This document shows positions 27,033 to 34,823 of a stretch of 64,000 bases of DNA, piece after piece. The DNA lies in assembly GCF_000527135.1 (NCBI RefSeq), contig NZ_AZUP01000001.1, positions 1,798,001-1,862,000 on the forward strand. The letters run 5' to 3'. Position 1 is the first letter of the stretch; every line of letters starts with the position of its first letter. Made by a program: the position numbers and the translations under genes. The notes under the pieces were generated by a model. It saw only the letters and a list, made by a program, of their open reading frames with translations, did not search any database and had not been told where the DNA came from. This DNA is from Methyloversatilis discipulorum (lineage in GTDB: Bacteria > Pseudomonadota > Gammaproteobacteria > Burkholderiales > Rhodocyclaceae).

Positions 27033-29213
27033 ATGAGTAAACGCTCGATCGAAATCCTGCGCACCCTCGAACTGCGCGGCCCCAACATCTGGACCTATGT
27101 TCCGGCGCTCGAAGTCTGGATAGACATCGGCGAACTCGAAGACTCCCCCTCGAACACCATTCCCGGCTTTGTCGATCGCCTGATCGACTGGCTGCCAGCC
27201 CTGCACGAACACACGTGCAGCTACGAAGAGCGCGGCGGTTTCGTCCGCCGGCTGCGCGAAGGCACCTGGCCCGGCCACATCCTCGAACACGTGACGCTGG
27301 AACTGCAGAACCAGGCCGGCATGAAGGGCAATTTCGGCAAGGCGCGCGAAACGTCCGAACGCGGCGTCTACAAGGTGGTGGTGATTTCCGGCAATCACAC
27401 GGTCAGCCGTGCGGCGATCCTCGCCGCCCGCGAACTGGTGCTGTCGGCGATGGACGACCGCCCGTTCGACGTCAAGGCCGCCGTTTCGGAACTGCGCGAC
27501 CTGGTCGACGAACACTGCCTCGGCCCGAGCACCGGCTGCATCGTGGAAGCGGCGCAGGACCGCCGCATCCCGTCCATCCGATTGAACGACGGCAACCTGG
27601 TGCAGCTGGGCTACGGCCGCAAGCTGCGCCGCATCTGGACCGCCGAGACCGACCGTACCGCGGCCATCGCCGAAGGCATTTCGCGCGACAAGGACCTGAC
27701 CAAGCGACTGCTCGCCGGCTGCGGCGTGCCGGTGCCGGAAGGCCGCGAAGTCAGCGACGCCGACGACGCCTGGGAAGCCGCCGAGGACATCGGCGTGCCG
27801 GTGGTCGTCAAACCGGCCAACGCCAACCACGGCCGCGGCGTGTCGGCCGAACTGACCACGCGCGACGAAGTCGCCACTGCCTACGAACTGGCGCGCCGCT
27901 ACAGCAAGTACGTGCTGGTCGAACGCTTCATCCGCGGCAACGAACACCGCCTGCTGGTAGTCGGCAAGCAGATGGTCGCGGCGGTCGCCGGCGAAACCGT
28001 CTGGATCACCGGCGACGGGCGATCCACGGTCCGCCAGCTGCTTGACAGCCAGATCAACATCGATCCGCGGCGCGGGCCGGAACAGGAATTCCCGCTCGAC
28101 CTGCTGATTCCCGAGCGCGACGCCAAGCTGCGCTTCGAACTGGAGCGCCAGGGCTACAGCGCCGACGCGGTGCCGGCCGACGGCGCCCGCGTGCTGGTGC
28201 AGCGCAACGGCAACATCGCCTACGACGTGACCGACCAGGTCCATCCGGACACCGCCCGCCTGGTGGCGCTGGCCGCCCGTGTGGTCGGCCTCGACATCGC
28301 CGGCATCGATCTGGTGGTCGAGGACATCCGCCGCCCGCTGCGCGAACAGGGCGGCGCCATCGTCGAAGTGAACGCCGGTCCCGGTCTGCTGATGCACCTG
28401 AAGCCGGCGATCGGCGCGCCGCGTCCGGTCGGCCGCGCCATCGTCGACCACCTGTTCGCCACCGCCGACGACGGCCGCATTCCGGTCATCGGCGTCAGCG
28501 GCACCCGCGGCAAGACCACGGTCGCCCGGCTGATCGCGCACCTGATGCGCTTCTCAGGCCAGCGCGTCGGTCTGGCCTGCAGCGACGGCCTCTACCTCGA
28601 CAGCCGCCGCCTCGAAGACGGCGACGCCGCCCGCTTCGAGCCGTCGCAGCGCGTGCTGATGAATCCGGGCGCCGAAGTGGCGGTGATCGAGAACAGCTTC
28701 GAAACCATCCTGAAGGAAGGTCTGGCCTACGACCGCTGCCAGGTCGGCGTACTCACGCGCATCGATCCGGAAGCGCATTTCGGCGACTACTACATCGATT
28801 CGTCGGACCGCGTGTTCAACGTGCTGCGCAGCCAGATCGACGTGGTACTACGCCGCGGCACCGGCGTGCTGAACGCCGACGATCCGCTGCAGGCCGAGAT
28901 GGCCGACCTGTGCGACGGCGAGGTGATCTGGTACAGCACGCACGCCGACAACGGCATCGTCGCCAGCCACGTGCAGTCGGGCGGCCGCGCAGTCATCGTG
29001 CGCGACGGCCAGATCCGCCTGCTCGAAGCCGAACGCACCGAAGTGCTGTGCCCGCTCGCCAGCCTGCCGCTGACCGACGGCGAACCGCTGCACGCGACCG
29101 AAAACCTGCTCGCCGCGCTGGCCGCCGCGTGGTCGCTCGGCCTGTCGCCGGCGGCCTTGCGCACCGGCGCCGAAACCTTCGATCCCCCGGTACCCGTCGC
29201 GGTACCGGCCTGA
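27033..29213 (+). CDS. Short cyanophycin synthetase paralogue (CphA'/CphA2-like)
   Basis: A 726-residue ATP-dependent ligase related to cyanophycin synthetase. It has the N-terminal CphA domain (1-160), an ATP-grasp domain (about 215-465; VPVVVKPANANHGRGV, GIDLVVEDI, IVEVNAGPGLLMHL) and a Mur-ligase-like domain beginning with the P-loop GTRGKTT (490-496), which has Arg where the main enzyme has Asn. The protein ends about 130 residues earlier than the CphA encoded next to it, so the C-terminal Mur lobe is missing. Such short forms are known as CphA' in Ralstonia and CphA2 in cyanobacteria; CphA2 joins Asp-Arg dipeptides rather than free amino acids. Whether this one recycles dipeptides or helps CphA1 is inferred only. 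It is co-transcribed with cphA, 20 bp apart. Confidence 0.88.
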   Translation: MSKRSIEILRTLELRGPNIWTYVPALEVWIDIGELEDSPSNTIPGFVDRLIDWLPALHEHTCSYEERGGFVRRLREGTWPGHILEHVTLELQNQAGMKGNFGKARETSERGVYKVVVISGNHTVSRAAILAARELVLSAMDDRPFDVKAAVSELRDLVDEHCLGPSTGCIVEAAQDRRIPSIRLNDGNLVQLGYGRKLRRIWTAETDRTAAIAEGISRDKDLTKRLLAGCGVPVPEGREVSDADDAWEAAEDIGVPVVVKPANANHGRGVSAELTTRDEVATAYELARRYSKYVLVERFIRGNEHRLLVVGKQMVAAVAGETVWITGDGRSTVRQLLDSQINIDPRRGPEQEFPLDLLIPERDAKLRFELERQGYSADAVPADGARVLVQRNGNIAYDVTDQVHPDTARLVALAARVVGLDIAGIDLVVEDIRRPLREQGGAIVEVNAGPGLLMHLKPAIGAPRPVGRAIVDHLFATADDGRIPVIGVSGTRGKTTVARLIAHLMRFSGQRVGLACSDGLYLDSRRLEDGDAARFEPSQRVLMNPGAEVAVIENSFETILKEGLAYDRCQVGVLTRIDPEAHFGDYYIDSSDRVFNVLRSQIDVVLRRGTGVLNADDPLQAEMADLCDGEVIWYSTHADNGIVASHVQSGGRAVIVRDGQIRLLEAERTEVLCPLASLPLTDGEPLHATENLLAALAAAWSLGLSPAALRTGAETFDPPVPVAVPA

Positions 29214-29233
29214 AACACCGCCCGAACGCTTTC

Positions 29234-31813
29234 ATGGACATCACCCGCCTGCGCGCACTCCGCGGCCCCAATCTGTGGAGCCGCCGCACCTGTATCGAAG
29301 CCATCGTGGCGTGTACCGGCGAACACTGTTCGCTGGACGCGATGCCCGGCTTCGCCGAGCGTCTGCGCGCCCTCTTCCCCGGCATCCGCCCGCTGCGCCC
29401 GACCGCGCGCAGCGGTCCGCTGGCCATGGCCGACGCGCTTGAACTGGCCGCGCTCGGCCTGCAGGCCAGCGCCGGCTGTCCGGTCACCTTCAGCTGCACG
29501 ATGCAGACGGTGGACGCCGGCGTCTATCAGGTCGTCGTCGAATACACCGAAGAGGCGGTCGGCCGCCTCGCCTTCGAACTGGCCGAACAGCTCTGTCGCG
29601 CCGCCGCCGAGGGCGGCAGTTTCGATCTCGCCGGCGCGCTGCACCAGCTGCGCGAACTGGACGAAGACATCCGCCTTGGCCCCAGCACCGGCGCCATCGT
29701 CGAAGCCGCCGTCGCACGCGGCATCCCGTTCCGCCGGCTGACCGATGGCTCGCTGGTGCAGCTTGGCTGGGGCAGCCGGCAGCGTCGCATCCAGGCGGCC
29801 GAAACCGACCGTACCAGCGCAGTCGCCGAATCGATCGCCCAGGACAAGGAACTGACCAAGGCGCTGCTGCACGCCGCGGGCGTGCCGGTGCCGCTCGGTC
29901 GCACGGTGAGCGACGTCGACGAGGCGTGGGCCGCCGCGCTCGAAGTCGGTCTGCCGGTGGTCGTGAAGCCGCGCGACGGCAACCAGGGCAAGGGCGTGAC
30001 GGTGAACATCGTCAGCCGCGAGCACATGGAGATCGCGTTCAACGCGGCCTACGAAATCAGCCGCGAAGTGATGGTCGAGCGCTTCATCCCGGGCGCCGAC
30101 TACCGCTTCCTGGTGGTCGGCGACCGCGTCATCGCCGCCGCCCGCCGCGAGCCGCCGCAGGTGATCGGCGACGGCAGTCGCACGGTACGCGAACTGGTGG
30201 ACGAAGTGAATGCCGACCCGCGCCGCGGCGACGGCCACGCCACCTCGCTGACCAAGATGCGCATCGACGACATCGCGCTGGCCCGTCTGGCCGTACAGGG
30301 CCACACGCCGGACAGCGTGCCGGCGCTGGGCGAACGCGTCGTGCTGCGCAACAACGCCAATCTGTCGACCGGCGGCAGCGCGACCGACGTGACTGACGAC
30401 GTGCACCCGGAACTGGCGGCGCGCGCGGTCGAGGCGGCGCGCACGATAGGGCTGGACATCGCCGGTGTCGACATCGTCTGCCGTACTGTGCTCAAGCCGC
30501 TGGAAGAACAGGGCGGCGGCATCGTCGAAGTGAACGCCGCCCCCGGTCTGCGTATGCATCTGGCGCCCTCCTTCGGCAAGGGTCGGGCAGTCGGCGAAGC
30601 CATCGTGTCGACCATGTTTGGCCCGGGCGACGACGCGCGCATTCCGCTGGTCGCGGTCGCCGGCACCAACGGCAAGACGACGACGGTGCGGCTGATCGCC
30701 CACCTGATGGCGCAGACCGGCCTGCGCGTCGGCATGACCACCACCGACGGCGTGTTCGTCGGCAACGAGTGCATCGATACCGGCGACTGCAGCGGCCCGA
30801 AGAGCGCGCGCAACGTGCTGGCCCACCCGGACGTCGATGGCGCGGTGCTCGAAACCGCGCGCGGCGGCGTGCTGCGCGAAGGTCTGGGCTTCGACCGCTG
30901 CCAGGTGGCGGTGGTCACCAATATCGGCAGCGGCGACCACCTCGGCCTCGCCTATATCAATACCGTCGAGGACCTGGCGGTGGTGAAGCGGGTGATCGTG
31001 CAGAACGTCGCGCCCAAGGGCATGGCGGTGCTGAACGCCGCCGACCCGGTGGTGGCGGCGATGGCCGAACACTGCCCCGGCTCGATCACCTTCTTTGCGC
31101 AGGACCGCACCCACCCGGTCATCGCCACCCACCGCGCCCGCGGCCGCCGCGTCATCTACGTGGACGACGGCGCGCTGGTCGCCGCCGAAGGCAGCAGCGC
31201 GGTGCGCATCCCGCTGTCGCAGGTACCGCTGACCCGTGGCGGCAAGCTGGGTTTCCAGGTCGAGAACGCGATGGCTGCATTGGGCGCGGCTTGGGCGCTC
31301 GGTTTCGACTGGTCGTCGATACGCGCCGCACTGGCCAGCTTCGTATCCGATGCCGCGACCGCACCGGGCCGCTTCAATGTGTTCGATTACAAGGGCGCGA
31401 CGCTGATTGCCGACTACGGCCACAACCCGGACGCCATCAGTGCGCTGGTGCAGGCCATCGACGCGCTGCCGGCGAAGCGCCGCAGCGTGGTCATCAGCGG
31501 CGCGGGCGACCGCCGCGACGAGGACATCCGCAAGCAGACGCAGATCCTCGGCGCCGCCTTCGACAGCGTGGTGCTCTACCAGGACCAGTGCCAGCGCGGA
31601 CGCAAGGACGGCGAGGTGATCGCGCTGCTGCGTGAGGGCCTTGTCGGCGCGAGCCGCACGCGCGAGGTGTGCGACATCAATGGCGAATTCGTCGCCATCG
31701 ACCACGCGCTCGAACGGCTGCAAAGCGGCGACCTGTGTCTGATCCTGATCGATCAGGTCGACGAGGCGCTGGCCCACATCAGCCGGCGCGTCGCGGAAAG
31801 TTCAGCCGGCTGA
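29234..31813 (+). CDS. cphA: Cyanophycin synthetase
   Basis: An 859-residue enzyme that builds cyanophycin, a poly-aspartate backbone with arginine side chains, without ribosomes and using ATP. It contains the N-terminal domain (1-160), an ATP-grasp domain that adds aspartate (about 210-460; VVKPRDGNQGKGV, IVEVNAAPGLRMHL) and a complete Mur-ligase domain that adds arginine (P-loop GTNGKTT at 477-483, NIGSGDHLG, and the C-terminal lobe with DYGHNPDA and ISGAGDRRDEDI). The ATG at 29234 gives the standard MDITRLRALRGPNLW start; a longer in-frame extension covers the upstream gene. The stop overlaps the convergent NIT-domain gene by 12 bases. Cyanophycin stores nitrogen in cytoplasmic granules, which fits the nitrogen-fixation genes later in the window. 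No cyanophycinase gene is present in the window. Confidence 0.96.
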   Translation: MDITRLRALRGPNLWSRRTCIEAIVACTGEHCSLDAMPGFAERLRALFPGIRPLRPTARSGPLAMADALELAALGLQASAGCPVTFSCTMQTVDAGVYQVVVEYTEEAVGRLAFELAEQLCRAAAEGGSFDLAGALHQLRELDEDIRLGPSTGAIVEAAVARGIPFRRLTDGSLVQLGWGSRQRRIQAAETDRTSAVAESIAQDKELTKALLHAAGVPVPLGRTVSDVDEAWAAALEVGLPVVVKPRDGNQGKGVTVNIVSREHMEIAFNAAYEISREVMVERFIPGADYRFLVVGDRVIAAARREPPQVIGDGSRTVRELVDEVNADPRRGDGHATSLTKMRIDDIALARLAVQGHTPDSVPALGERVVLRNNANLSTGGSATDVTDDVHPELAARAVEAARTIGLDIAGVDIVCRTVLKPLEEQGGGIVEVNAAPGLRMHLAPSFGKGRAVGEAIVSTMFGPGDDARIPLVAVAGTNGKTTTVRLIAHLMAQTGLRVGMTTTDGVFVGNECIDTGDCSGPKSARNVLAHPDVDGAVLETARGGVLREGLGFDRCQVAVVTNIGSGDHLGLAYINTVEDLAVVKRVIVQNVAPKGMAVLNAADPVVAAMAEHCPGSITFFAQDRTHPVIATHRARGRRVIYVDDGALVAAEGSSAVRIPLSQVPLTRGGKLGFQVENAMAALGAAWALGFDWSSIRAALASFVSDAATAPGRFNVFDYKGATLIADYGHNPDAISALVQAIDALPAKRRSVVISGAGDRRDEDIRKQTQILGAAFDSVVLYQDQCQRGRKDGEVIALLREGLVGASRTREVCDINGEFVAIDHALERLQSGDLCLILIDQVDEALAHISRRVAESSAG

Positions 31814-32761
31814 CACGGCCTGCTGCGCGAGCACGCCGCGCAGCGCGTCCTCGCAGCTGGTCATCCAGGCATAGATGGCGTCGATCGCCGCGGTGGCTTC
31901 GGCGAAATACAGCTCCGCCGTCATCCGGTCGGTCGCGCCGAGCAGGTCGCTGCGCAGCAGTCCGAGCAGACGGACGATACGCTCGGTGGCCGGCAGCGCG
32001 CCCGGCAGACGGGGCGTGTCGGCGATCGCCTGGTGCATCAGCGACTCGGCGCGCGACGCGAGAAACATCAGACGCATGCGCTCGGCCGCCGTACAGACCC
32101 CGCGGGCCGCGGCCGCACTGCCGACCGCCCTCGCCTGACCGAGCTGCTCGCCGAGCGCCGGCAGCGTGCTGATCCAGGTGCGCAGCAGGCCGCTGCCTGA
32201 CGACGCCGTAACCGGCGCGATACGGCGGTTGCCGACAGCCGCCAGCCAGCCCAGCACGTGCGACACCAGCAGGCTGTGCCGCGTCAGATTGTCGTCGGCG
32301 CCGATCGCCGCCGGACTGCAGTCCAGCGCGCCACTCAACTCCTTCCACTGCGCGTCCAGCAGCGCCAGTTCGTAGCGCGTGATGCACGGCCCCTCCAGCA
32401 CCATCTCGGCGCGTGCGGTCGCCTCCAGCGCTTCGATGTCGTGCTGCACGGCACGCCGCCGGGCGCGCATCGGCGATTCGAACAGGGCGTCGCCGGCCAG
32501 CCAGGCGGTACTCATGCCGCGGTGCTGCTGCAGCGAATGGACAAGTTGCAGCAGCCGCTCGCAATCGCCGAAGGCGCGCTGCGCGTCGTCGCCCGGCGAG
32601 CTGTCGCCCGCCCGCTCCGGGCGCATGAACACCAGCGCCAGCGCGATGGCCAGCGCCAGCAGCACCATGACGAGGGGCACGCTCAGCAAGGCCGACGATC
32701 CCGGGTGAATAGGACGGACAGGAGTGTGCTCATGACGCCACACGAGCAATTCGCGCGCCAA
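31802..32761 (-). CDS. Membrane-anchored NIT (nitrate/nitrite-sensing-like) domain protein without output domain
   Basis: A protein of up to 319 residues with one transmembrane helix near 23-46 and an all-helical region (about 60-310) resembling NIT domains: it has the LVHSLQQHRGMSTAWLAGD signature at the start of the first helical bundle and paired helices ending in the AIYAWM segment. NIT domains normally sit in front of kinase, cyclase or chemotaxis output modules; here nothing follows, so it is a stand-alone sensor or remnant. The frame opens with TTG at 32761, and a GTG at 32743 is an alternative start. It begins 12 bp after the TetR gene stops and is probably in its operon. The ligand is unproven. 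Confidence 0.7.
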   Translation of the reverse strand: MARELLVWRHEHTPVRPIHPGSSALLSVPLVMVLLALAIALALVFMRPERAGDSSPGDDAQRAFGDCERLLQLVHSLQQHRGMSTAWLAGDALFESPMRARRRAVQHDIEALEATARAEMVLEGPCITRYELALLDAQWKELSGALDCSPAAIGADDNLTRHSLLVSHVLGWLAAVGNRRIAPVTASSGSGLLRTWISTLPALGEQLGQARAVGSAAAARGVCTAAERMRLMFLASRAESLMHQAIADTPRLPGALPATERIVRLLGLLRSDLLGATDRMTAELYFAEATAAIDAIYAWMTSCEDALRGVLAQQAVSAG

Positions 32762-32773
32762 GCACCGGCGGCC

Positions 32774-33445
32774 TCACGCCGAAGGCGGCGCTTCGAGACC
32801 TCCGACGATGAAAGGCACCAGCGCACGCAGCAGGCTTTCGGGGTCGTTGCGGGAGGCCGGCGAGCAGCGGCCAAGCAAATGCATCACGTCGCGCCCGGCC
32901 ATCACGTAGGCGACGATGCCGACGAAGAAGTACATGCGGCGCAGCAGTTCGTCCTCAGGCAGCGCCGGCAGCGCGCGCATCAGCGCCTTGCGGTACCAGT
33001 CCATGATGCGGACGTACTCTTCGGGGATGAAATCGTCGCCCGGTTCAAAATAGGCGCGGCCGATCAGCTGCTTGAACACGGCGCCGGACACCGTGTCCTT
33101 GCGCGACAGGCGCAGCGTCGATTCGACGAAGGTTTCGACGATGCGGGTGACGCTCAACGGCGCCTCGACCGCCTCGCGTTCGAGCTTGGCGAGGTAGCCC
33201 GAGCGCGTGCCGTCGGCCCCCAGCACGCGCTGATACACGCTTTCCATCAGGTCGCGCTTGGACCCGAAGTGGTAGTTGATCGACGCCAGCGGCACGCCCG
33301 CCGCCGACGCGATCATGCGCATCGAGGTCGCCGCATAGCCCTGCTCGGTAAAGAGCTTCTCGGCCGCCGCGAAAATGCGTTCCTTCGCATCGCCGCGCGT
33401 GCGCGCCTCGGCAGTTCGGTCGGATTTCAGGGTTTCGTTCGGCAC
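32774..33445 (-). CDS. TetR/AcrR-family transcriptional regulator
   Basis: A 223-residue repressor-type protein. The N-terminal helix-turn-helix is clear (RIFAAAEKLFTEQGYAATS, then AGVPLASINYHFGSKRDL), and the helical C-terminal ligand/dimer domain starts near residue 75. Its direct target is probably its own promoter: a 13-base palindrome lies 21 bp upstream of its start. It forms an operon with the NIT-domain gene and is divergent from cobA. It could also act on the orphan AcrR-like operator at 23.9 kb, but no evidence in the sequence supports that. Confidence 0.9.
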   Translation of the reverse strand: MPNETLKSDRTAEARTRGDAKERIFAAAEKLFTEQGYAATSMRMIASAAGVPLASINYHFGSKRDLMESVYQRVLGADGTRSGYLAKLEREAVEAPLSVTRIVETFVESTLRLSRKDTVSGAVFKQLIGRAYFEPGDDFIPEEYVRIMDWYRKALMRALPALPEDELLRRMYFFVGIVAYVMAGRDVMHLLGRCSPASRNDPESLLRALVPFIVGGLEAPPSA

Positions 33446-33465
33446 GGCGCGTCATTTGCTGGGAC

Positions 33466-33478
33466 ACAGTCTGACTGT
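33466..33478. promoter_or_regulatory. Candidate operator of the TetR regulator
   Basis: A perfect 13-base palindrome (ACAGTC-T-GACTGT) lies 21 bp upstream of the TetR start codon and 138 bp upstream of the divergent cobA start. Its position suits autoregulation. No second copy was found in the window. Confidence 0.5.
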
Positions 33479-33615
33479 AGCACCGGCCGCACAGCGACGG
33501 TGCGCGTATGCACCCGTCGCGGGCATGGCAGGCCGCCGCAACGCCTGCGAGCGGTCAAATCGCGGCGTCGGCGCGATGTATCCGGAGCTGGCACCGGACT
33601 TGCAAGGTGCTGGTC

Positions 33616-34398
33616 ATGACGACTTACGCATCCCGGACCGGAAAGGTCTACCTGATAGGCGCCGGCCCCGGCGACCCCGAACTGCTGACGCTGAAGGCCG
33701 TGCGCGCGCTCGGCCGCTGCGACGTGCTGCTGGTCGACGACCTGGCCGACACCGCCGTGCTCGAACACGCCCGCAGCGACGCCCGCATCGTGCGCGTCGG
33801 CAAGCGTGGCGGCTGTCGCAGCACGCCGCAGGCCTTCATCGAGCGCCTGATGCTGCGCTACGCGCGCGCCGGCTTCACGGTCGGCCGGGTCAAGGGCGGC
33901 GACCCCTTCGTGTTCGGCCGCGGCGGCGAAGAAATGCAGACGCTGCGCCGGGCCGGTATCGAATGCGAGGTGGTGAGCGGCCTGTCGGCCGGCATCGCGG
34001 TACCGGCCACGCTGGGCGTGCCGGTCACCCACCGCGACATGGCCTGCGGCGTCACCTTCGTCACCGGCCACGCGCGCGAGGACGGCCAACCGGGCCGCGA
34101 GCCCGACTGGGCGGCACTGGCCCGCTGCGGCACGACACTGGTCATCTACATGGGCATGCGCAAGCTCGCGGCCATCGCCGAGGCGCTGCACGCCGGCGGT
34201 CTCGCCGCCGATACCCCGGCCTGTGCGATCCAGAACGGCACCCGCGACAGCCAGCGCGCCGTCGTGTCCACGCTGCGCGAACTGCCGCAGGCCGTCGCCG
34301 ACGCCAAGCTGGGCAGCCCGGCCATCGTCGTCATCGGCGAAGTGGTCAATCTGGCTGAGGTCGCCGAACAGGCTGAAGCGCTGTCGATGAGGGCCTGA
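33616..34398 (+). CDS. cobA: Uroporphyrinogen-III C-methyltransferase
   Basis: A 260-residue SAM-dependent enzyme that methylates uroporphyrinogen III at C-2 and C-7 to give precorrin-2, the branch point to siroheme and cobalamin. The family motifs are all visible: VYLIGAGPGDPELLTLKA at the start, VGKRGG, RVKGGDPFVFGRGGEE, PVTHRD and YMGM. The start at ATG 33616 is chosen because an AAGGTG ribosome site precedes it and the protein then begins just before the first motif; an in-frame upstream start would add 36 residues of unlikely sequence. It stands alone, without the CysG oxidase/ferrochelatase half, and no nitrate- or sulfite-reductase genes are adjacent. Confidence 0.94.
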   Translation: MTTYASRTGKVYLIGAGPGDPELLTLKAVRALGRCDVLLVDDLADTAVLEHARSDARIVRVGKRGGCRSTPQAFIERLMLRYARAGFTVGRVKGGDPFVFGRGGEEMQTLRRAGIECEVVSGLSAGIAVPATLGVPVTHRDMACGVTFVTGHAREDGQPGREPDWAALARCGTTLVIYMGMRKLAAIAEALHAGGLAADTPACAIQNGTRDSQRAVVSTLRELPQAVADAKLGSPAIVVIGEVVNLAEVAEQAEALSMRA

Positions 34399-34434
34399 AG
34401 GCCGCCCTGTCCTCGATCCGGCGCCACGCACAGC

Positions 34435-34480
34435 CCACCGCCGCTGTCGAGGTCAGAAGACCCCTCCCACAGAAACTCGG
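34435..34480. repeat. Direct repeat, copy 1
   Basis: About 46 bp that recur with few changes at 34637-34683. Both begin CCACCGCCG, contain GGTCAGAAGACCCCTC and end near CACAGAA. They flank the REPIN-like element, which suggests that the whole unit is a composite intergenic repeat. Confidence 0.75.
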
Positions 34481-34507
34481 CTTCGGTCACGGCACGGGAG
34501 TGCTTTT

Positions 34508-34591
34508 GTGGGAGCGACCTCTGGTCGCGATGCGGCCTCGGCGGGCTACCGGCCCGGATCAAGGCCGCATCGCGAGCAAGCTCGCTCCCAC
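34508..34591. repeat. REPIN-like inverted repeat (two REP sequences head to head)
   Basis: The left arm starts GTGGGAGCGACC and continues with TCGCGATGCGGCCT. The right arm is its near-perfect reverse complement (AGGCCGCATCGCGA, then GCAAGCTCGCTCCCAC). The two arms are about 31 bp long with a GC-rich loop of about 22 bp. The GTGGGAGCG start is that of the REP family common in Pseudomonas and related bacteria, which RAYT transposases mobilise. No RAYT gene is in the window. Confidence 0.85.
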
Positions 34592-34636
34592 GGTCTTCGG
34601 CACAGGACTGGGCGAAGGACCCAGCGCCGAACACTG

Positions 34637-34683
34637 TCCACCGCCGTTGTCGGGGTCAGAAGACCCCTCTCACAGAATCCCGG
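34637..34683. repeat. Direct repeat, copy 2
   Basis: Second copy of the repeat at 34435-34480, with scattered substitutions (for example TTGTCGGGG for CTGTCGAGG). It lies on the other side of the REPIN-like hairpin. Confidence 0.75.
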
Positions 34684-34765
34684 CACACGCTCAGATGGTG
34701 GATCACGCGCGCCACCCCTGTGGGAACGGCCTTGGCCGCGGCGCGGCCGTTGCGGGAAGCACAAA

Positions 34766-34795
34766 AACAAAAGGCGCCCGAGGGCGCCTTTTGTT
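34766..34795. terminator. Bidirectional Rho-independent terminator
   Basis: Arms of 14 bases (AACAAAAGGCGCCC / GGGCGCCTTTTGTT) pair perfectly around GA. The A-rich left and T-rich right sides give U-tracts on both strands, so it ends bamC transcripts (stop 28 bp away) and anything arriving from cobA. Confidence 0.9.
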
Positions 34796-34823
34796 CTTTC
34801 AGGGTGCGGCGTTTCCGCGCCGC

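Larger units (their letters stand above)
34399..34823. other. Intergenic region of REP-like palindromes and direct repeats
   Basis: This 425 bp gap between cobA and the converging bamC has no real gene. It holds a REPIN-like hairpin (34508-34591), two copies of an imperfect direct repeat (34435-34480 and 34637-34683) each containing a GGTCAGAAGACC-type small palindrome, a further GC-rich REP-like hairpin around 34717-34757, and a bidirectional terminator (34766-34795). Confidence 0.8.

Noticed and set aside
28790..31777. Open frame of 995 codons on the minus strand opposite the cyanophycin synthetases
   Set aside because: Same reason: shadow of two well-supported genes, with low-complexity His/Arg/Gln-rich translation.
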